From Ciceribacter thiooxidans (GTDB lineage Bacteria > Pseudomonadota > Alphaproteobacteria > Rhizobiales > Rhizobiaceae), in assembly GCF_014126615.1 (NCBI RefSeq), contig NZ_CP059897.1:434001-498000 (forward strand): a stretch of DNA of 64,000 nucleotides. The letters run 5' to 3'. Below the pieces are notes generated by a model. It saw nothing but the letters and a program-made list of their open reading frames with translations. It ran no database searches and was not told the origin of the DNA. The translations under genes and the position numbers were made by a program. Of this stretch, positions 1 to 8,762 are shown one piece after another. Each line of letters starts with the position of its first letter. The first letter of the stretch is position 1.

Positions 1-584
1 CCAGGCTCGATGACCGCTCTCGCCGCCAGAAACAGCGCCATCTGGCTGCCGCGTGCGATCAGCACGCGTGCAGGGTCCGCAACCACGCCGCGGTCGGAGG
101 CGAGATAGGCGGCGAGCGCCTCGCGCAGGGCAAGCGTGCCGCGCGCGTCTCCATAGTCCGCCCCGGCCCGAAACGCCGGAGACAAAAGCGCCCGGCGAAA
201 GGCACGCGCCAGCGCCTTGTTCGGCACCAATTTGGGGTCGGGTGCACCATCGGTAAAAGCCAATGCCGGGCGGACTTCCGCTGTCTGGTGCGGAAGCGGC
301 ACGATGCGCGAAGCCACCATCCCCTGAGGCAGGTCCTCGGCGACATATGTGCCCCGTGCCGGTTCGGCACGAAGCCACCCCTGCGTCAGCAGTTCCTGAT
401 AGGCGGCGTCAACGGTATTGCGATGCACCCCGAGCTCTCGCGCGAGCGCGCGCGTTCCCGGTAGGCGGACACCGGGCGCCAGTCGGCCGCGAGTGATATC
501 GCGGATGATCGCGTCGGCAATTGCCAGAAAGAGGGGACCGCGAGGTGTCCTGTCGATATCCAGGGAAAGCGGGTCACGTGCCAT
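1..584 (-). CDS. MocR/PdxR-type GntR-aminotransferase regulator, 3' end off window
   Basis: Read on the minus strand from ATG at 584, the frame stays open to the window edge (194 codons). Residues about 12-75 form a GntR winged helix, including the motif RALARELGVHRNTVDAAYQE. After a linker begins a fold-type I aminotransferase domain (FTDGAPDPKLVPNKAL onward). The sequence is cut before the PLP-binding lysine. MocR/PdxR proteins sense pyridoxal phosphate and often control vitamin B6 genes. It lies divergent from an operon ending in a pyridoxal kinase, which supports a PdxR-like role. That role is inferred from context, and a MocR controlling another pathway remains possible. Confidence 0.88.
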   Translation of the reverse strand, partial: MARDPLSLDIDRTPRGPLFLAIADAIIRDITRGRLAPGVRLPGTRALARELGVHRNTVDAAYQELLTQGWLRAEPARGTYVAEDLPQGMVASRIVPLPHQTAEVRPALAFTDGAPDPKLVPNKALARAFRRALLSPAFRAGADYGDARGTLALREALAAYLASDRGVVADPARVLIARGSQMALFLAARAVIEP

Positions 585-611
585 ACCAATCCGGCCTATC
601 AATATTCCACA

Positions 612-637
612 AACTGGAACTCCTGTATGGGCCAGTT
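612..637. promoter_or_regulatory. Inverted repeat in the PdxR-like/amidotransferase divergent promoter region
   Basis: AACTGG (612-617) and CCAGTT (632-637) form a perfect 6-bp inverted repeat with a 14-nt spacer in the 90-nt gap between the divergent genes. MocR regulators commonly bind such intergenic sites. The repeat is short and could be chance. Confidence 0.3.
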
Positions 638-674
638 ATCTGCGAGACCGGCACGGAAACGCAAGAGGACATCC

Positions 675-1373
675 GTGTCGAAATCCGCTCTTATCCTGCG
701 CCATCTGACCTTCGAAGACCTCGGCAGCTTTGCCCCTGTTCTGGAGGATGAAGGCTATCGGCCTGTCCTGATCGAAGCCGGCATCGACCCCCTGCCCGAT
801 CCGCTGGACGCCGACCTCGTCGTGGTTCTCGGCGGTCCGATCGGCGTGAACGACGAGCAGGCCTATCCATCCATGACGGCGGAGCGCGAATGGCTCGCAC
901 CGCGCCTCGCCGCCCGCCGGCCGACGCTCGGTATCTGCCTCGGCGCGCAGCTCATGGCGGCAGCGCTCGGCGCAAAGGTGGCACCCATGCCCGGCAAGGA
1001 AATCGGATTCGCTCCGCTGGAACTGACGGAGGCAGGACGCAAGGGGCCGCTCGCGGCCCTTGATGGCGTTTCGGTCCTGCATTGGCACGGCGAGGCCTTC
1101 GAGACACCAGCCATGGCGGAAAACCTCGCGACGACCTCGGCCTGCGCCACGCAGGCCTTCGCGTTGGCGCCGAACGTGCTGGGATTGCAGTTTCATCCGG
1201 AGGCCGGGGAATTGCCGACCTTCGAACGCTGGCTGATCGGCCACAGCGTGGAACTTGCACACGCCGGCATCCGCCCCGAGGATCTTCGGCGCGCCGCAGA
1301 AGAGAACGGCCCTTCCCTGCGGATCGCGGGACAGGCCATGCTCAATACATGGTTGCGGGGGCTGCGGATATGA
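675..1373 (+). CDS. Class I glutamine amidotransferase (GATase1) protein
   Basis: 232 aa, GTG start at 675 chosen because AGAGGA (664-669) lies six bases upstream; an in-frame ATG at 627 lacks a ribosome site and would extend into the regulatory gap. The nucleophile elbow GICLGAQ gives the catalytic Cys near residue 87, and FHPE near residue 173 supplies the His-Glu partners. This is a stand-alone GATase1 domain of the GMP-synthase-like type, which hydrolyses glutamine or acts on gamma-glutamyl compounds. The true substrate is unknown. Its stop overlaps the start of the MOSC gene (ATGA), so the two are probably translationally coupled. Confidence 0.87.
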   Translation: MSKSALILRHLTFEDLGSFAPVLEDEGYRPVLIEAGIDPLPDPLDADLVVVLGGPIGVNDEQAYPSMTAEREWLAPRLAARRPTLGICLGAQLMAAALGAKVAPMPGKEIGFAPLELTEAGRKGPLAALDGVSVLHWHGEAFETPAMAENLATTSACATQAFALAPNVLGLQFHPEAGELPTFERWLIGHSVELAHAGIRPEDLRRAAEENGPSLRIAGQAMLNTWLRGLRI

Positions 1374-2050
1374 TCACGGCCACACTCCTGACAGGCCGCG
1401 CCAGCCCCCTGCCCGGCAGCGGTGCCCTCAGCGGAATCGTCAAGACACCGCCGGACCGGCCGCTCGCCCTCGGCCGTGAAGGGCTCGAAGGCGACGAACA
1501 GGCTGACCGTCGCGTGCATGGCGGGATCGAGAAGGCGATGCATCACTATCCGTTCGATCACTACGCCGCGTGGCGCAACGAGCTCGGCCCCCTGCCCCCG
1601 CTGCTCACGCCCGGCGGTTTCGGAGAGAACATTTCAACGACCAGTCTCACAGAAAGCACCGTCGCAGTGGGAGACGTCTTCCGGCTCGGCACAGCCATCC
1701 TGCAGGTATCCCAGGGACGGCAACCCTGCTGGAAACTCAACCGCCGGTTCGACGTGCCGGACATGGCTCGCCTAGTGCAACAGACCGGCCGCACCGGCTG
1801 GTATTACCGGGTTCTGCAGCCCGGCGTCGTGCGGTCCGGAGACCGGCTGGAGCTGATCGATCGGACCGCTCCCGACTGGACCCTGCGCCGACTCTGGCAG
1901 GCGCTCTATGTCGACCGGCTGAACCTGCGCGAACTGGCGGGCATCGCCGCGCTCGATGTGCTGGCCGAAGGCTGGCGCAAATATGCTGTCCGCCGGCTGG
2001 AGAGCGGCCGGGTCGAGGACTGGAGCAACAGACTGGATGGTACCGCATGA
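1370..2050 (+). CDS. MOSC domain protein (YiiM-like)
   Basis: 226 aa, starting at the ATG that overlaps the preceding stop. An N-terminal beta-barrel MOSC domain carries RRVHGGIEKAMHHYP and GGFGENIST, followed by the conserved Cys in GRQPCWKL (about residue 120) that coordinates molybdenum cofactor sulfur in this superfamily. A C-terminal three-helix extension ends near DRLNLRELAG. YiiM-type proteins carry molybdenum cofactor and reduce N-hydroxylated bases or amines. The gene sits between the amidotransferase and pyridoxal kinase with 4-bp overlaps on both sides. A link to pyridoxal metabolism is inferred only from the operon. Confidence 0.87.
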   Translation: MITATLLTGRASPLPGSGALSGIVKTPPDRPLALGREGLEGDEQADRRVHGGIEKAMHHYPFDHYAAWRNELGPLPPLLTPGGFGENISTTSLTESTVAVGDVFRLGTAILQVSQGRQPCWKLNRRFDVPDMARLVQQTGRTGWYYRVLQPGVVRSGDRLELIDRTAPDWTLRRLWQALYVDRLNLRELAGIAALDVLAEGWRKYAVRRLESGRVEDWSNRLDGTA

Positions 2051-2907
2051 CCCGCCCCCCTTTCGTGATCTCGATCCAGAGCCAGGTGGTCTTCGGCCAC
2101 GTCGGCAATTCCGCCGCCCTGTTTCCAATGCAGGCAGCGGGGCTCGAGGTGGCGTCGATCCCCACCGTGGTCTTCTCGAACACCCCCAATTATCCGACGC
2201 TCCGCGGCCATGCCCTGCCGCCGGAGTTCTTCTCCGACCTGTTGCAGGGCGCGCGGGAGCGGGCTCTGCCGGAGCGAGCGGCATTCATCCTGACGGGCTA
2301 CATAGGTTCGCTTGACGTGGCGCTCATGGTCGCGGATTTCGTGGCCGAGGCGAAGGCAGCAAACCCCGACCTCATTTATCTTTGCGACCCGGTCATGGGT
2401 GATGCCGGTCCCGGGCTCTATGTACCCGAGGCAATTGCCGACGTGATGCGCGCGCGACTGCTGCCGATGGCAGATATTGCAACACCCAACCCGTTCGAGC
2501 TCACCTGGCTCACCGGCCGCGAGATCACAACGCTCGCCGACCTCGAAGCGGCAAGGCAGGCTCTGCACATCTCGGTACAGGGCAGACTGATCGCCACCGG
2601 CTGCGCTCTCGATGATACGCCCGGCGGGCATATCGAAAGCGTCATCCTCAGCTCCGACGGTATCAGCCGTCATCCGACGCGACACCTGCCGGTCGCCCTG
2701 CCCGGGACCGGTGATCTCTTCGCGGCTCTTATCATCGCGGGACTGGGGCACGGCCTGGCGCTGGACCGGGCCGTCGAAACTGCCCAGATCCTGACCTCCC
2801 GCGCGCTCGGACATGCCAGTGCGCTCGGAGCTGGCGAAGTGGTGTTGAGCGAACGGGAGTTCCGCCGTGCCTTGCTGACACTCGGGCCCAGCTGCGAGAT
2901 CACTTGA
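2047..2907 (+). CDS. pdxY: Pyridoxal kinase PdxY
   Basis: 286 aa, ribokinase-like fold. The start region FVISIQSQVVFGHVGNSAA and the motif YLCDPVMGD are typical of PdxY/PdxK. LPGTGDLFAALI contains the GTGD anion hole with the catalytic Asp near residue 222. The enzyme phosphorylates pyridoxal with ATP to make pyridoxal 5'-phosphate in the salvage pathway. ATG at 2047 overlaps the MOSC stop. With the divergent PdxR-like gene, the locus looks like a B6-responsive unit. Confidence 0.92.
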   Translation: MTRPPFVISIQSQVVFGHVGNSAALFPMQAAGLEVASIPTVVFSNTPNYPTLRGHALPPEFFSDLLQGARERALPERAAFILTGYIGSLDVALMVADFVAEAKAANPDLIYLCDPVMGDAGPGLYVPEAIADVMRARLLPMADIATPNPFELTWLTGREITTLADLEAARQALHISVQGRLIATGCALDDTPGGHIESVILSSDGISRHPTRHLPVALPGTGDLFAALIIAGLGHGLALDRAVETAQILTSRALGHASALGAGEVVLSEREFRRALLTLGPSCEIT

Positions 2908-3757
2908 GTGCGCCGACTCGAAGAGCCCGCAGATCGGCAGCAACCCTTCCGATCCGCCGCTCACAACGATCGTCGACGACGCTGGGTCACGCCGATAGAG
3001 CCGGCGTTGGTGCCTTGGCTGACCATGGGCGTTCCTGGCCTCACCGGTGCTGCGTGCACCCTGGTGTACCGCGCACTATGTGCAGTTTGTCACCAAACCG
3101 GGACGAAAACCGCACGGCCCGTCGCCTCTGTTTAACGAACGATAATGTGCTCTTTTCCATGATTTTCGCCTTCGGTCGAGGCAAGGGCCAAGTCCAGCCG
3201 ATGGTCGGCCGCCGCAAGCATCAAAATCATCCCTCTTTTCGCCCGGCGCCGCAAGGGCTGACACGTCCCGAGACGACGTTTTTGCGCGATATGGACAATT
3301 GCCATCGCGCCGGGCACTAGAGCGTTGCCCGGTCCGCCATCAGCATCGTCGAAGGGGTGACCTGGTATCACCCCTTACGCTCACCCGACGGGCAATACTT
3401 CTCCTGGATCCGCGCGGGGGTGGCGCCGCCGCCGCACGGCGCCTGGAGATATCTCCCCTGCGTCTCCCGCCCGGCGGACAGAGGGTGACTGGCAAGCAAC
3501 AACGGAACTCGTCACAATGGCGGGGAACCGCAGAGCGGGTCTTAGTGAGTCGGGTGAGTCGCGGTGATTCTCGATACGCCGGGGCTGAATCGCAGCGCAG
3601 CCAGGCGCCGCAGCTGTCGATGACCAGAGACGCGCCTGGATAAAGCCTCCAGTGCGGCTATGACCTAAGGAACGGAAACATATGGCGAATCCGCCGCGCT
3701 CGCCACGCCCGACCGGGTTGCCGATGGTCCGCCTGCACCGATAGCCGACCCCCCGGC
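2908..3757. other. Gene-free stretch upstream of repABC
   Basis: About 850 bases in which no convincing gene was found; the open frames here lack recognisable domains and ribosome sites. It contains one perfect hairpin (3352-3376). Upstream flanks of repABC units often carry centromere or maintenance sites, but no second copy of the parS-like palindrome was seen. Confidence 0.5.
3352..3376. repeat. Perfect inverted repeat/hairpin upstream of repA
   Basis: AAGGGGTGA (3352-3360) and TCACCCCTT (3368-3376) are perfect reverse complements separated by CCTGGTA. No U-run follows, so it is not an obvious terminator. It could be a protein-binding palindrome in the rep upstream region. Confidence 0.5.
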
Positions 3758-3823
3758 TTGTCTCTGGCAGAGAATCGCAGATAATAACGGTTAAGGGGCA
3801 AGAATAGCCTGAATACCGTTATT
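3758..3823 (+). promoter_or_regulatory. Putative repABC promoter with operator inverted repeat
   Basis: TTGTCT (3758-3763) and GATAAT (3780-3785) are spaced by 16 bases. A perfect 9-bp inverted repeat, AATAACGGT (3783-3791) and ACCGTTATT (3815-3823), overlaps the -10 region and the likely transcript start. In repABC replicons RepA, aided by RepB, represses its own promoter at such a site. The assignment as RepA operator is inferred from position and symmetry. Confidence 0.6.
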
Positions 3824-3839
3824 TGAGAGCAAGCGCATA

Positions 3840-5048
3840 ATGAGCACCAAACCATCCTTGGCTGCCGACGACTCCCTGCACTTCGAGGATCTCATTCTCG
3901 AACAGGGCGACCTGATTTCCAAGAAACTTCACCTGCTCAGCGTGCAGCGTTTTCCACCAAATGCACGCAAGAACCTCCGCTCATTCTCGCTGGCAGAGGT
4001 CGCCAATTATATTGGCGTGTCGCAAAGCACGCTGAAGAAGCTGCACCTGGAGGGCAAAGGCCCCCTCCCCCAGACATCTTCTTCCGGGCGACGGTCCTAC
4101 TCTGCCGAGCAGATGATCGAGCTGCGCCATTACCTGGATCAGCATGGGCGCTCGGAATCGAAGAACTATGTTCCTCATCGGCGACCGGGCGAGCGGCTGC
4201 AAGTCATCGCCGTCGTGAACTTCAAGGGCGGGTCGGGCAAGACCACCACTGCCGCCCATCTCGCGCAGTATCTCGCACTGACGGGCCACCGCGTTCTTGC
4301 GGTAGACCTCGACCCGCAGGCCTCGCTCTCTTCGCTCCACGGCTTCCAGCCGGAACTCGACCAGATGCCCTCGCTCTACGAGGCGATCCGGTACGATGAC
4401 GAAAAGCGTTCGATCGCTGACATCATCCAGCCAACGAATTTTCCTGGCCTCGATATCGTGCCGGCCAATCTCGAGCTGCAGGAATTCGAGTACGACACAC
4501 CACTTGCCATGTCGAACCGTTCGTCGAACGAGGGCAAGACCTTCTTCACGCGCATCTCCCGCGCGTTATCGGAAGTCGACGATCGCTATGACGTCGTAGT
4601 CATCGATTGCCCGCCACAGCTCGGCTATCTGACCATCACCGCCCTGACCGCCGCAACGAGCGTTCTTATTACCATTCACCCCCAGATGCTCGACGTCATG
4701 TCTATGGGACAGTTCCTGCTGATGCTCGGTGGCATCCTGAAACCGATCCGAGACGCCGGCGCCGAGGTCAATCTCGAATGGTATCGCTACCTGATCACCC
4801 GCTACGAGCCTATGGATGTTCCACAGGCCCAGATGGTCGGATTCATGCAGACGCTCTTCCACCAATATGTGCTGAAAAACCACATGCTCAAGTCCACGGC
4901 GGTGTCCGATGCCGGGATCACCAAGCAGACGCTCTATGAGATCGACAAGAGCCAGATGACCCGTTCCACCTACGAACGGGCAATGGAGTCGCTCGAATCG
5001 GTGAACACTGAAATCTGCGACCTCATCCACAAGTCGTGGGGCCGCTGA
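3840..5048 (+). CDS. repA: Plasmid partitioning protein RepA (ParA-type ATPase)
   Basis: 402 aa, a normal length for repABC RepA. Residues about 50-85 form a MerR/HTH-like DNA-binding segment (LAEVANYIGVSQSTLKKL). The deviant Walker A motif FKGGSGKTTTA begins near residue 128, and VVVIDCPPQLGYLT is the switch region. RepA is the partition ATPase that positions replicon copies by acting on the RepB-parS complex, and it represses the operon. ATG at 3840 is preceded by GAGAGC. It is the first gene of repABC, with 70 nt to repB. Confidence 0.97.
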   Translation: MSTKPSLAADDSLHFEDLILEQGDLISKKLHLLSVQRFPPNARKNLRSFSLAEVANYIGVSQSTLKKLHLEGKGPLPQTSSSGRRSYSAEQMIELRHYLDQHGRSESKNYVPHRRPGERLQVIAVVNFKGGSGKTTTAAHLAQYLALTGHRVLAVDLDPQASLSSLHGFQPELDQMPSLYEAIRYDDEKRSIADIIQPTNFPGLDIVPANLELQEFEYDTPLAMSNRSSNEGKTFFTRISRALSEVDDRYDVVVIDCPPQLGYLTITALTAATSVLITIHPQMLDVMSMGQFLLMLGGILKPIRDAGAEVNLEWYRYLITRYEPMDVPQAQMVGFMQTLFHQYVLKNHMLKSTAVSDAGITKQTLYEIDKSQMTRSTYERAMESLESVNTEICDLIHKSWGR

Positions 5049-5064
5049 GTTGTCAGCTGACAAA
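5049..5064. promoter_or_regulatory. parS-like centromere site in the repA-repB gap
   Basis: TTGTCAGCTGACAA (5050-5063) is a perfect 14-bp palindrome directly after the repA stop. With its flanks it matches the repABC parS consensus GTTNNCNGCNGNNAAC at every defined position except the last base (A instead of C). In several Ti and Ri plasmids parS lies in this same gap. RepB would bind here for partition. Other copies may exist outside the window. Confidence 0.8.
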
Positions 5065-5118
5065 AACGAGGTTTTCGCGTTTGTTTTCAGAGCGATGCGC
5101 GAGAAACGGAGAGAATAG

Positions 5119-6105
5119 ATGGCACGCAAAAATCTTTTGGCCGGATTGGTCGCGCCCGAGAGCGCATCCACGTCGCAACCGTCCAACACCGCCTATCCCA
5201 TGCGCGGCGCATCCAAGAACATGATCCGGTCGCTGGACGAGTTGGCAAAGCAGGCCGACAAGTTCCTTGAAGGCGAAGCGGTTGTCGAGATCGATCCGAA
5301 GTTGATCGAGGGCTCATTCGTTTCAGATCGCCTGGAAGACGCATCCGAACAGTTCGAGGAACTGAAGCATGCGATTGAGGAGCGGGGACAGGATACCCCC
5401 GTTCTGCTGCGGCCGCACCCTACCCTCAGCGGGCGCTACCAGGTGGTTTTCGGCCACCGTCGTGTGCGAGCAGCCCGCGAGCTCGCTCGGCCCGTCCGCG
5501 CTGTCGTCAAACAGCTGGACGACAAATCTCACGTCATCGCCCAGGGGCAGGAGAATTCCGCTCGGGCGAATTTGACGTTCATCGAACGCGCCCTGTTCGC
5601 CCGCAGGCTCTTCGATCTCGGCTACGACCGAAATGTCATATGCTCAGCGCTTGCCGCCAATCAGGCAACAGTATCGAAGATGATGTCTGTCACCGACCGC
5701 ATCCCGGGCGAGGTCGTCGAACGGATTGGCCCTGCCCCGTCCGTTGGACGCGAGCGTTGGGTCGAGCTTTCTCTGTTGGTTGGCAAGGCGTCGAACGGCG
5801 AGAGGGTGCAATCCCTCACTGAGGGCGCGGATTTTGCCAGCCTCGAAAGCGACGAACGGTTCAATGCCCTGTTTTCAGCTCTCAACCGGTCTGGAAAAAG
5901 CGTTAAGAAGACGGAAATGCCCGCCGCGAAGCTGCTCTGGCAGCCTGCCGACAAAGGCGTTTCCGCGCAGATATCGAATACCGGCAAGGCGTTCACGCTC
6001 GCGATGAAGGCAAAGAACGCCTCGCGCTTCGGCAAGTACCTGTCGGAGAACCTGGACCGGCTCTACGCCGAGTTCATGGACGAAATGACGAACGAAGGAG
6101 ATTAG
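5119..6105 (+). CDS. repB: Plasmid partitioning protein RepB (ParB family)
   Basis: 328 aa. An N-terminal ParB/Spo0J nuclease-like domain (about residues 60-150) contains RPHPTLSGRYQVVFGHRRV. A helix-turn-helix follows (ICSALAANQATVSKMMSV, about 175-195), then a RepB-specific C-terminal half used for dimerisation. The opening MARKNLLAGL is characteristic of RepB proteins. It binds parS and stimulates RepA. ATG at 5119 is preceded by GGAGAG. The palindrome upstream is its likely target. Confidence 0.96.
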   Translation: MARKNLLAGLVAPESASTSQPSNTAYPMRGASKNMIRSLDELAKQADKFLEGEAVVEIDPKLIEGSFVSDRLEDASEQFEELKHAIEERGQDTPVLLRPHPTLSGRYQVVFGHRRVRAARELARPVRAVVKQLDDKSHVIAQGQENSARANLTFIERALFARRLFDLGYDRNVICSALAANQATVSKMMSVTDRIPGEVVERIGPAPSVGRERWVELSLLVGKASNGERVQSLTEGADFASLESDERFNALFSALNRSGKSVKKTEMPAAKLLWQPADKGVSAQISNTGKAFTLAMKAKNASRFGKYLSENLDRLYAEFMDEMTNEGD

Positions 6106-6112
6106 CGCGCAA

Positions 6113-6165
6113 AAGAAAAAGGCCCCCAAACGTTGCCGTCGTGGAAGCCCTTCTCAGGTGTAGCA
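6113..6165 (-). ncRNA. repABC counter-transcribed RNA (ctRNA/IncA antisense regulator of repC)
   Basis: On the minus strand in the repB-repC gap, TTGACT (plus 6194-6199) and GAATCT (plus 6171-6176) form a promoter with an exact 17-base spacer, giving a start near 6165. About 45 bases later a G-U-containing stem (GGCTTCC with GGGGGCC) is followed by TTTTTC, an intrinsic terminator ending near 6113. The roughly 50-nt RNA would be antisense to the repC leader. This is the known incompatibility and copy-number control element of repABC replicons. Ends are estimates. Confidence 0.85.
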
Positions 6166-6259
6166 AGCTGAGATTCTCATTTCCACGAATCATAGTCAAG
6201 AGTCTTTGGCACCGATTTTGGTGAGCGGACGTCTTTTGCCTGATCAAAGGTGAAAGAAA

Positions 6260-7576
6260 ATGGAACGTGGAAGTGTGACGACGCCTTTTGGGCGGCGGCC
6301 GATGACGCTTGCCTTGCTAAAAGGCCAGCTGGATTCGGCAAATCCCCCGGCGCACAACGCTGTCGATAAATGGCATGTCTTTCGTGACATCAGCGAGGCT
6401 CGTACATTGTTGGGTCTCGGCGACCGAGCGCTTGCCATCCTGCATGCGCTGCTTTCCTTCTATCCCGAGCAGCAGCTCGGCGAATGCGGGCGTCTTGTCG
6501 TCTTCCCCTCCAACGCGCAGCTGAGCATCAGAGCCCACGGTATCGCAGGTTCAACGCTTCGCCGACATCTCGCTGCCCTAGTTGATGCGGGGATCGTCAT
6601 CCGCAAGGACAGCCCCAACGGCAAGCGCTTCGCGCGAAAGGACAGCCGCGGCGCAATCGAGCAGGCCTACGGCTTCAGCCTCGCTCCTCTTCTCACGAGA
6701 GCCGAGGAATTCGCACAACTGGCCCAGCGAGTAGCCACCGAGCGTCAGCGGCTCCGCGTCCTGCGCGAACGGTTTTCCCTAGCGCGCAGGGACGTCGCCA
6801 AACTCATGTCCGCGGCCATCGCCGCAGAAACTCCGGGCGGGTGGCAGGCGCTTGAGCAGCACTACTCCAACATCGCGTCCAAGGTTGGCCGCGTCGCGTC
6901 AGCCGACGAACTGACCGCTGCGGTCCACGGATTGGAAGAACTCCGCGTTCAGGTGGTCAAGTTGCTGGAAATTCATCTCAATTCTCAGGTTTTGAGCGCC
7001 AATGATCGTCAAAATGAGCGCCACATAGAGAATCCAGAATCCGAATCCATCTATGAATCTGAAGAGGCTGTTGAAACAACGCATGAGGAGGAATCCACGC
7101 ACCGTTCGTCTCCAACCGAGATACGACCGACCACATTTCCGCTTAGTTTCGTCCTCAGAGCCTGCCCGGATATCGCAATGTACGGCCAAGGTGGTGTCAT
7201 CAGCAGTTGGCGCGACCTCATTTCAGCTGCTGTCGTCGTCCGCTCAATGCTAGGGGTCAGCCCATCGGCGTATCAGGAGGCCTCTGAAGCCATGGGACCC
7301 GAGAATGCGGCGATCGTCATGGCCTGCATCCTCGAACGAGCAGGGCACATCAATACGGCGGGTGGTTATCTGAGGGACCTGACGGCCAAGGCGCGCCGTG
7401 GTGTCTTCTCCGTCGGTCCAATGCTGTCTGCTCTTGTCACGACAAGGTGCGAAGGCCAGCACCGCCCTGGATCAGGTTCCGGTGAGAGCAAACCAGCAGG
7501 GGGCGAAGCGATCAGGTCCAGCGCTGCCGGATCGACTGCAGATCGCTCACGAGCGGGAAGGCGGCAAAGAGCATGA
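6260..7576 (+). CDS. repC: Plasmid replication initiator RepC
   Basis: 438 aa, slightly longer than many RepC proteins. The N-terminal winged-helix domain (about residues 25-170) includes WHVFRDISEARTLLGLGDRA and SNAQLSIRAHGIAGSTLRRH. The C-terminal domain follows an acidic linker around residues 255-285. RepC initiates replication at an origin inside its own gene. ATG at 6260 follows GGTGAAAGAA. Its last 65 nt overlap the convergent DUF1275 gene, so the low-complexity Ser/Gly-rich C-terminus is an unusual extension. Confidence 0.96.
   Translation: MERGSVTTPFGRRPMTLALLKGQLDSANPPAHNAVDKWHVFRDISEARTLLGLGDRALAILHALLSFYPEQQLGECGRLVVFPSNAQLSIRAHGIAGSTLRRHLAALVDAGIVIRKDSPNGKRFARKDSRGAIEQAYGFSLAPLLTRAEEFAQLAQRVATERQRLRVLRERFSLARRDVAKLMSAAIAAETPGGWQALEQHYSNIASKVGRVASADELTAAVHGLEELRVQVVKLLEIHLNSQVLSANDRQNERHIENPESESIYESEEAVETTHEEESTHRSSPTEIRPTTFPLSFVLRACPDIAMYGQGGVISSWRDLISAAVVVRSMLGVSPSAYQEASEAMGPENAAIVMACILERAGHINTAGGYLRDLTAKARRGVFSVGPMLSALVTTRCEGQHRPGSGSGESKPAGGEAIRSSAAGSTADRSRAGRRQRA
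6960..7110. other. Probable oriV: AT-rich segment inside repC
   Basis: This segment of repC is visibly richer in A and T than the surrounding sequence and encodes the acidic linker. In characterised repABC replicons the origin lies in an AT-rich part of repC. The assignment rests on that family rule and on composition only. Confidence 0.5.
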
Positions 7577-8252
7577 GCGGCAAAGCCAGGATCACCGCGG
7601 CAGGAATGCCGAGTGTCTTGAAGAGAACAGCCCCGCAGATGCCTCCGATGAAGAAAAGGCTGATCAGGCTCGACAGCAGTCGCAGTTTGTCCCGGTCCGC
7701 TATCACCGGCGGACGGCCTTTCACCTCGGGGCTGTTGCGATAGAAGAGCTTGCCGATCTCAATGCCGACGTCTGTCACCAGACCGGTCACATGGGTTGTC
7801 CGGATACGTGCGCCGGAAAGTTTGGTGATCATCGCATTCTGCAGGCCCATGATGAAGCAGAGGAGGGCGACCGTGACCGCGGTCAGGATACCGTCCAGCA
7901 GCCCCGAGAGCCCGAAGGCTGCCATGGCGAAGGCTTCGAAGGCGAGCGGCAAGGCATACTGGGAATGGAGATCCTTGCGCTTCGCCCAGTTGATCAGGAT
8001 CGCCGAGGTCGCGGCGCCGAGAACAAAGGCCACGAGCGCGGAAAGGCCACCCAGGAAGAACTCTAGATTGCCGAGGACGAGGTTGTCGGCCATCGACGAG
8101 ACCATGCCGGACATATGGGACGTATATTGCTGGACGGCCATGAAGCCGCCGGCATTGGCCGCGCCTGCGACGAAGGTCAGGTAGAATGCGAGATGTCGGT
8201 CACTGGCTTCTGTCCGGTGACGATCGGCGAGGCTTCTGATGTAGGCTTGCAT
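7512..8252 (-). CDS. DUF1275 (YoaK-like) membrane protein
   Basis: 246 aa with about six hydrophobic segments. The motifs FVAGAANAGGFMAVQQYTSH, HMSGMVSSMAD and MGLQNAMITKLSGARIRTTH are the DUF1275/YoaK signature. Its function is unknown; it is an inner-membrane protein. ATG at 8252. Its 3' end overlaps the repC 3' end by 65 nt on the opposite strand, an unusual convergent overlap. Confidence 0.92.
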   Translation of the reverse strand: MQAYIRSLADRHRTEASDRHLAFYLTFVAGAANAGGFMAVQQYTSHMSGMVSSMADNLVLGNLEFFLGGLSALVAFVLGAATSAILINWAKRKDLHSQYALPLAFEAFAMAAFGLSGLLDGILTAVTVALLCFIMGLQNAMITKLSGARIRTTHVTGLVTDVGIEIGKLFYRNSPEVKGRPPVIADRDKLRLLSSLISLFFIGGICGAVLFKTLGIPAAVILALPLMLFAAFPLVSDLQSIRQRWT

Positions 8253-8395
8253 GGGATGAGACTGCGGCGGGTTTGAGGAAGAGATGACAAGCTATTGGCG
8301 GGCCGCAAGACTTGCAAGCGCTACCATCGGTATAGATGGGGTGTCCGGTAGCCACGGGATAGGGACCTCGGAAACAGCGACCATCGTTCACCAGG

Positions 8396-8539
8396 TCAGG
8401 CGAGATAGGCGTAGTATGCCCAGACAGCAACGAAGGCCAGAAAAATCCCAGAAAACAGCAAGGCCTTGCGAACTGCCGGCTTTGCCTTCTTCTCTTCTTT
8501 TGGCTTCGGCGGCCGCTTGAACTCGATAACGTTGGACAT
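8396..8539 (-). CDS. Small single-span membrane protein, 47 aa
   Basis: ATG at 8539 is preceded on the minus strand by AAGGAAT. The N-terminal half is strongly basic (FKRPPKPKEEKKAKPAVRK). The C-terminal half is one hydrophobic segment (ALLFSGIFLAFVAVWAYYA) ending at TGA 8396. The layout suggests an inner-membrane protein with a cytosolic basic tail. No family is recognised. Clean start, ribosome site and composition support it as real. Confidence 0.65.
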   Translation of the reverse strand: MSNVIEFKRPPKPKEEKKAKPAVRKALLFSGIFLAFVAVWAYYAYLA

Positions 8540-8762
8540 TGCCATTCCTTCAACAGCGTTTCGCTAGCACGAGTGCTCTCATATAGCAAAAAAGCGGTTC
8601 ATGGCTGCTCACGTCAAGGTGACAGTCTGCCTCTCCCGTCTTTCGGACGAGAAAAGACGCCGGCCGCGTTTGACGGCCAAGCACGATCTTGAGCGGGAGC
8701 CCGCGGCGTGAGTTCGACACAGGTACCGCCCATAGAGCATCATCTGGCGGGCCCGGATCTAC

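Noticed and set aside
1570..2046. Long open frame upstream of pdxY in the same frame (would make a 445-aa protein).
   Set aside because: It lies over the MOSC gene in another frame, has Arg/Pro-rich shadow composition, and pdxY has a normal start at 2047.
2904..3320. 138-aa open frame between pdxY and repA.
   Set aside because: Arg/Pro-rich with no domain, no ribosome site and no support from context; treated as non-coding.
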